From Hyphomicrobiales bacterium (GTDB taxonomy: Bacteria; Pseudomonadota; Alphaproteobacteria; Rhizobiales; HXMU1428-3): a stretch of 16,512 bases of DNA. The stretch spans positions 1-16,512 of the forward strand of contig JAJFHW010000243.1 in NCBI GenBank assembly GCA_021775385.1. Reading direction: 5' to 3'. This document shows, in pieces, positions 13,438 to 16,512 of this stretch (its first letter is position 1; each line of letters opens with the position of its first letter). Both the position numbers and the translations under genes were made by a program. The notes beneath the pieces were generated by a model. It was given only the letters and a program-made list of their open reading frames with translations. It was not told where the DNA came from and did not search any database.

Positions 13438-15363
13438 ATGAATTCTAATGCTCTCAACTTAATGACTGGGCCTCCATATTTTTGGCTCCTCATTTTAGCA
13501 GGGCTATATATTGGGTTTTGTTTCTTTTTTACTCTCTTAAAAAACATGACTACTTTTGAGAATGGTTGCACTAACGAGAAAACTTTTAGCGTCGGCTATT
13601 GGGGGTATATTATTGCCAGCACTGCTCTTTGTTTTTCAACATGGAGTTTATTTGGCCAGCCTGCACTCATTTATCACGGCGGTAGTGCTTATAGTTATCT
13701 TATCTTAGCAAGCATTACGTTACCATTTGCGAGTATACTGTTTTTAAAACGTCAAAAAATACTATGTATTGAGTTTGGATTTAAGAGCCCTTTGGAGTTA
13801 TATAGTTCTTATTTTCAAAGTAGTGTTCTTTGGGTGTTTATCTTGGCCGTAGGAATTGTTTTTGCCCTTAGTTGCTTCGGCCTTCTTTTACTCAGCGCTG
13901 GTTCTTTCATTCATCATATCTCTGGTGGATATGTCTCCCTTGTTTATGGAATGGTCGGATTTTGTTTTCTTGTTCTCACTCATACTCTATTTGCTCAATA
14001 CCGAGCATTAGTGTCTATCGCCCCGTTACAGTTCTTTCTCTTTCTTGTGGGGGTGTTTTGCCTCTCAATGTTCGTGCTCTTCATGAGTGGTGGACCTGAA
14101 GGTTTTGTTGAGGGAATTAAAAATATAACTTCGAATGATTTGCCTCCCTTCAAAGACAGTTTTATTGACACGCAAAGTTCTTATGGAGACGATCTACCTC
14201 CCACCTCCTCAAACGTTTTTTTTATCTTTACTCTTTTGATTGGTTTGATGGGGATACAAGCATCACCTTTAATGAACATGCTTGCTCTATCAACAAAAGA
14301 TGTTCGTGCTTTTGCACCACAACAAGTGTGGTGGTCGGGCCTTTTTTGCGGAGGTGTCCTGCTTGTTGTTTCCATTTTTATTGGCTTTGGAGCTCATGTT
14401 GCTCAGCCTGACTTAGTTTTGGCACTTAAGGCTTCTCATTTGTCACCTCGCTCTGCTTTGGTTTACCTTGATTTTGTTCCTCAGCTGATTAAGCAAGTGC
14501 AAGAATTTTCTCCCTTCCTCTTTGGAATAATAAGTCTTAGCGTGGTGGCAACTCTGCACATGACTGCTGCTCTAATTATAAAACTCACTGCAAATATGAT
14601 CAAACTTGATCTCTCCAAAGGATCGACTTTCTTTTCTCCCTTTTCTCGAATGTTTGCTGAATTTAATCCCAACATTGTAGCCGTTCTGTTTAGCTGCCTC
14701 TTTGCTCTCTTCACGTTATATGCGGCGATTAATTTTCAGAGCATATTTCCTCTTATTGCCAGTTTAGGGATTGCTTTTTCATTTCAATTATTCCCGGCAC
14801 TTGTTGGTATTTGTTATACTCCCTGGTTTACTGGGCGAGGCATTGTTGCAGGATTGATTGCCGGACTATTTGTAGTTTTGCTCACAGACAAAACCAACGA
14901 CCTCCTTTTAAATGATATGATTTCAGATTTTTTCGATTTTCAAATGCCTTTTGGATCGCACCCTTTTGGTATTTATTCCGCTATCTGGGGGGGCCTAGTT
15001 AATATGTTTTTTGTCATCTTGATTTCCTCTTTTACCCAGAGCCGTAACGGTATTGAGCATCGCTTCGAATTTCATCGATTGCTTGAACTTAATTTAATGA
15101 GCCCTACCCCTCACGCCATTCTGTTTCCTCTTGCATGGGGTGTTTCATTTGTTTGGTTTTTCTTTGCCATAGGGCCGGGCGCTTCATTACAGAGCGCTTC
15201 TTTAGGCTTTGATTTATTTGAAAATGAGTTTCTTTCACTTTGGGCTTGGCAATTCTTTTGGTGGGCGTTTGGTGTTTTTATGCTTTGGGTTTTGGCTTAC
15301 CCATTACAACTAAGCCGTTTTTCTGGAAAATCTTCATTTCTCTCACAGCTATTTCACCACTAA
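13438..15363 (+). CDS. Sodium:solute symporter (SSS)-family-like integral membrane protein
   Basis: A 641-residue, very hydrophobic protein with about 13-15 predicted helices, fitting the SSS family (PutP/ActP type), which imports solutes with Na+. Family-like stretches are STWSLFGQPALIYHGGSAYSYL (68-88), GIQASPLMNMLALSTKD (272-288) before a helix, and the GRGIVAGLIAGLFVVLLTD helix (466-484). It exceeds typical PutP length (about 500): a C-terminal extension from about 535 carries two further hydrophobic segments, SPTPHAILFPLAWGVSFVWFFFAIGPG (555-581) and a Trp-rich one (601-620). The match is distant and the substrate is unknown. ATG 13438, with GGA ten bases upstream, is preferred over TTG 13402, which lacks a ribosome binding site. 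It follows the unknown 660-residue gene by 100 bases. Its UAA stop lies in the loop of a perfect hairpin. Confidence 0.82.
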   Translation: MNSNALNLMTGPPYFWLLILAGLYIGFCFFFTLLKNMTTFENGCTNEKTFSVGYWGYIIASTALCFSTWSLFGQPALIYHGGSAYSYLILASITLPFASILFLKRQKILCIEFGFKSPLELYSSYFQSSVLWVFILAVGIVFALSCFGLLLLSAGSFIHHISGGYVSLVYGMVGFCFLVLTHTLFAQYRALVSIAPLQFFLFLVGVFCLSMFVLFMSGGPEGFVEGIKNITSNDLPPFKDSFIDTQSSYGDDLPPTSSNVFFIFTLLIGLMGIQASPLMNMLALSTKDVRAFAPQQVWWSGLFCGGVLLVVSIFIGFGAHVAQPDLVLALKASHLSPRSALVYLDFVPQLIKQVQEFSPFLFGIISLSVVATLHMTAALIIKLTANMIKLDLSKGSTFFSPFSRMFAEFNPNIVAVLFSCLFALFTLYAAINFQSIFPLIASLGIAFSFQLFPALVGICYTPWFTGRGIVAGLIAGLFVVLLTDKTNDLLLNDMISDFFDFQMPFGSHPFGIYSAIWGGLVNMFFVILISSFTQSRNGIEHRFEFHRLLELNLMSPTPHAILFPLAWGVSFVWFFFAIGPGASLQSASLGFDLFENEFLSLWAWQFFWWAFGVFMLWVLAYPLQLSRFSGKSSFLSQLFHH

Positions 15364-15371
15364 AGTGGTGA
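15354..15371 (+). other. Perfect hairpin with the symporter stop codon in its loop
   Basis: TCACCAC and GTGGTGA form a 7-bp perfect stem around the loop TAAA, whose first three bases are the TAA stop of the symporter gene. There is no T-tail. Confidence 0.65.
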
Positions 15372-15383
15372 GCCTTCAAGGGG

Positions 15384-15398
15384 CGGTGCTAAGCACCG
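15384..15398 (+). other. Small GC-rich hairpin downstream of the symporter gene
   Basis: CGGTGC-TAA-GCACCG is a 6-bp perfect stem with a three-base loop. It overlaps the first block of the repeated 3'-end motif. Confidence 0.45.
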
Positions 15399-15416
15399 GG
15401 CTACGCTGACGCTTCA
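15392..15416 (+). repeat. Copy 2 of the three-block 3'-end motif
   Basis: AGCACC, TACGCTG and GCTTCA occur in order with 4- and 2-base gaps, 29 bases after a stop codon. It matches the copy at 2285-2307 after the aminotransferase gene. Confidence 0.4.
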
Positions 15417-15429
15417 CCATGTCCCATTG

Positions 15430-15458
15430 CTTGAAGAAGGCAATGCTCCTTCTTCGGG
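15430..15458 (+). terminator. Stem-loop, possible weak terminator of the symporter transcript
   Basis: GAAGAAGG and CCTTCTTC pair perfectly over 8 bp around CAATGCT, and flanking C-G and two T-G pairs extend the stem to 11. Only a loose T-rich stretch (TAATTAATTTTG) follows, so it may be a weak terminator or a stability element. Confidence 0.45.
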
Positions 15459-15563
15459 TAATTAATTTTGCGCTTTAGGTAACCTACCAGCAACCGTGCT
15501 TTTGGAGCGAAACGTTCTAAGCCTTCACCAGGGCCTCTTTATCTCATTAAAATCTTTTTACAA

Positions 15564-15575
15564 ACCAAATTTGGT
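15564..15575. promoter_or_regulatory. Perfect 12-bp palindrome upstream of creD
   Basis: ACCAAATTTGGT is a perfect palindrome 53 bases before the creD start. It directly follows TTTACA (15557-15562), which could be a -35 element, so a dimeric regulator bound here would sit in the promoter spacer. It does not resemble the direct-repeat cre tag known for enterobacterial CreB. Regulator unknown. Confidence 0.45.
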
Positions 15576-15628
15576 CACATTACTCAATTAACTAAACAGT
15601 GTTTAAAAAATATTTGAGGGAGTGTTTT

Positions 15629-16512
15629 ATGTCTGGATCAACGTCTCAACCGGGAGGATTTTCAAAACTGGTTTCCTCACCGGCCTTTAAATTTATTATT
15701 CTTGGTGTTTTAACGCTTTTGTTGATGATCCCTTTATTGTTGGTTTATTTAATCGTTGATGAACGGCAAAGCTATTCCCGCCAGGCGGTGAGTGAAGTTG
15801 GCCGTAAGTGGGGTCGTGAACAGGCCTTTCATGGACCTTATATGGTGATCCCTATGGAACGACTGGTTGAGAAGACTGACCGACAGGGAAATAAAAGCTC
15901 ATACCGCGAAGTGAAATATGCCGTTTTGTTGCCAAAGACGTTGAACATCAAATCTGAAGTGTCTGCCAAGGAATTACAACGAGGCATTTATGATGTGCCG
16001 GTATACAATACTAAGGTCACGTATGATGGTAAATTTGACCCGGCTGATCTTGACCAATATAGACGTGAGCGTTTTGAGTTACGCGTGAACGAGGCTGTCT
16101 TTAGCGTTTTGGTTTCTGATGTTCGGGGAATTAAGAAAACAACAGATGTAAATATTGGGCCCCAAACATCAATATTTCAGGCTGGTGTTGGCGTTAAAGG
16201 TCAGCGTAGCAGCGGTGTGCATATCAAACTAACTACGGCCCAGCTGAACGATGGCTTTGCCTTTAATTTTAACTTACCTGTTAATGGAACCAAGCATTTA
16301 TTATTTGAGCCTTCTGGCGCTGAGACAAAACTCGATATGACATCGAATTGGCCACATCCGAGTTTTATGGGTAACTTTTTGCCAAATGAGAGAAAAATTA
16401 GCACCACCGGGTTTGAAGCAAATTGGCATGTTCCTCACCTCGCACGAGGACTTGGTCAAGCTCATACCCAAACTCAAATTAGTAAGTTGATGTCTAAAAA
16501 CTTGTTTGGTGT
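15629..16512 (+). CDS. creD: CreD-family inner-membrane protein (3' end outside the window)
   Basis: The frame opens at ATG 15629, six bases after GAGGGAG, and runs without a stop to the window edge: 294 complete codons of a protein usually about 450 residues long. A membrane helix spans about 21-43, followed by the family hallmark DERQSYSRQAVSEVGRKWG (44-62) and HGPYMVIP (68-75). The periplasmic part shows LNDGFAFNFNLPVNGTKHLLFEP, then SNWPHPSFMGNFLPNERKISTTGFEANWHVPHLARG, characteristic of CreD. The C-terminal helices of the family lie beyond the edge. CreD is part of the CreBC regulon in enterobacteria and is linked to envelope integrity and colicin or beta-lactam responses; no creABC genes are visible here. 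It has a separate leader with a 12-bp palindrome. Confidence 0.93.
   Translation, partial: MSGSTSQPGGFSKLVSSPAFKFIILGVLTLLLMIPLLLVYLIVDERQSYSRQAVSEVGRKWGREQAFHGPYMVIPMERLVEKTDRQGNKSSYREVKYAVLLPKTLNIKSEVSAKELQRGIYDVPVYNTKVTYDGKFDPADLDQYRRERFELRVNEAVFSVLVSDVRGIKKTTDVNIGPQTSIFQAGVGVKGQRSSGVHIKLTTAQLNDGFAFNFNLPVNGTKHLLFEPSGAETKLDMTSNWPHPSFMGNFLPNERKISTTGFEANWHVPHLARGLGQAHTQTQISKLMSKNLFG

Overview
The window is AT-rich, densely coding bacterial DNA that reads as a marine or host-associated alphaproteobacterium. That placement rests on gene content: an extensin-like periplasmic protein, a histidine kinase of the DivJ/PleC/PdhS cell-cycle type, a serine-glyoxylate-type aminotransferase, a PotD-like binding protein and an AsmA-like protein. 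Hyphomicrobiales or a neighbouring order fits best, but nothing in the window fixes the rank further. There are nine protein genes: one on the minus strand at the left edge, then eight on the plus strand, the last cut off by the right edge. I see no tRNA, rRNA, CRISPR array, insertion sequence or phage gene.

Left part (1-4709): a membrane-anchored extensin-like protein (minus) diverges from a PLP-dependent serine-glyoxylate-type aminotransferase across about 300 bases that hold a 12-bp operator-like palindrome and a hairpin just before the ribosome binding site. A cytoplasmic PdhS-like sensor histidine kinase follows, with a good sigma-70-type promoter in front of it.

Middle part (4896-10498): a full-length FbpB-type two-domain ABC permease without an ATPase or cognate binding protein beside it; a 520-base AT-rich gap; then a close pair, an AsmA-like membrane-anchored protein and a PotD-like (polyamine-type) periplasmic binding protein, probably co-transcribed. 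The permease and binding protein are near each other but belong to different transporter classes.

An 850-base gene-free stretch (10499-11354) holds a likely terminator for the binding-protein transcript, a cluster of palindromes, and, most striking, three consecutive hairpins ending in a textbook Rho-independent terminator (11003-11107). No protein gene ends there, so this looks like an uncharacterised small RNA or a 5' leader that terminates early.

Right part (11355-16512): a large, unrecognised membrane-anchored protein with a Lys/Arg-rich patch, followed 100 bases later by a divergent sodium:solute symporter-family membrane protein, then the 5' part of creD. Several stop codons here sit inside small perfect hairpins, and a short three-block motif recurs downstream of two genes 13 kb apart. 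The structured RNA at 11003-11107, the unknown protein/symporter pair, and these 3'-end elements are the best candidates for something undescribed. All functional statements are family-level readings made by eye; no database search was run.
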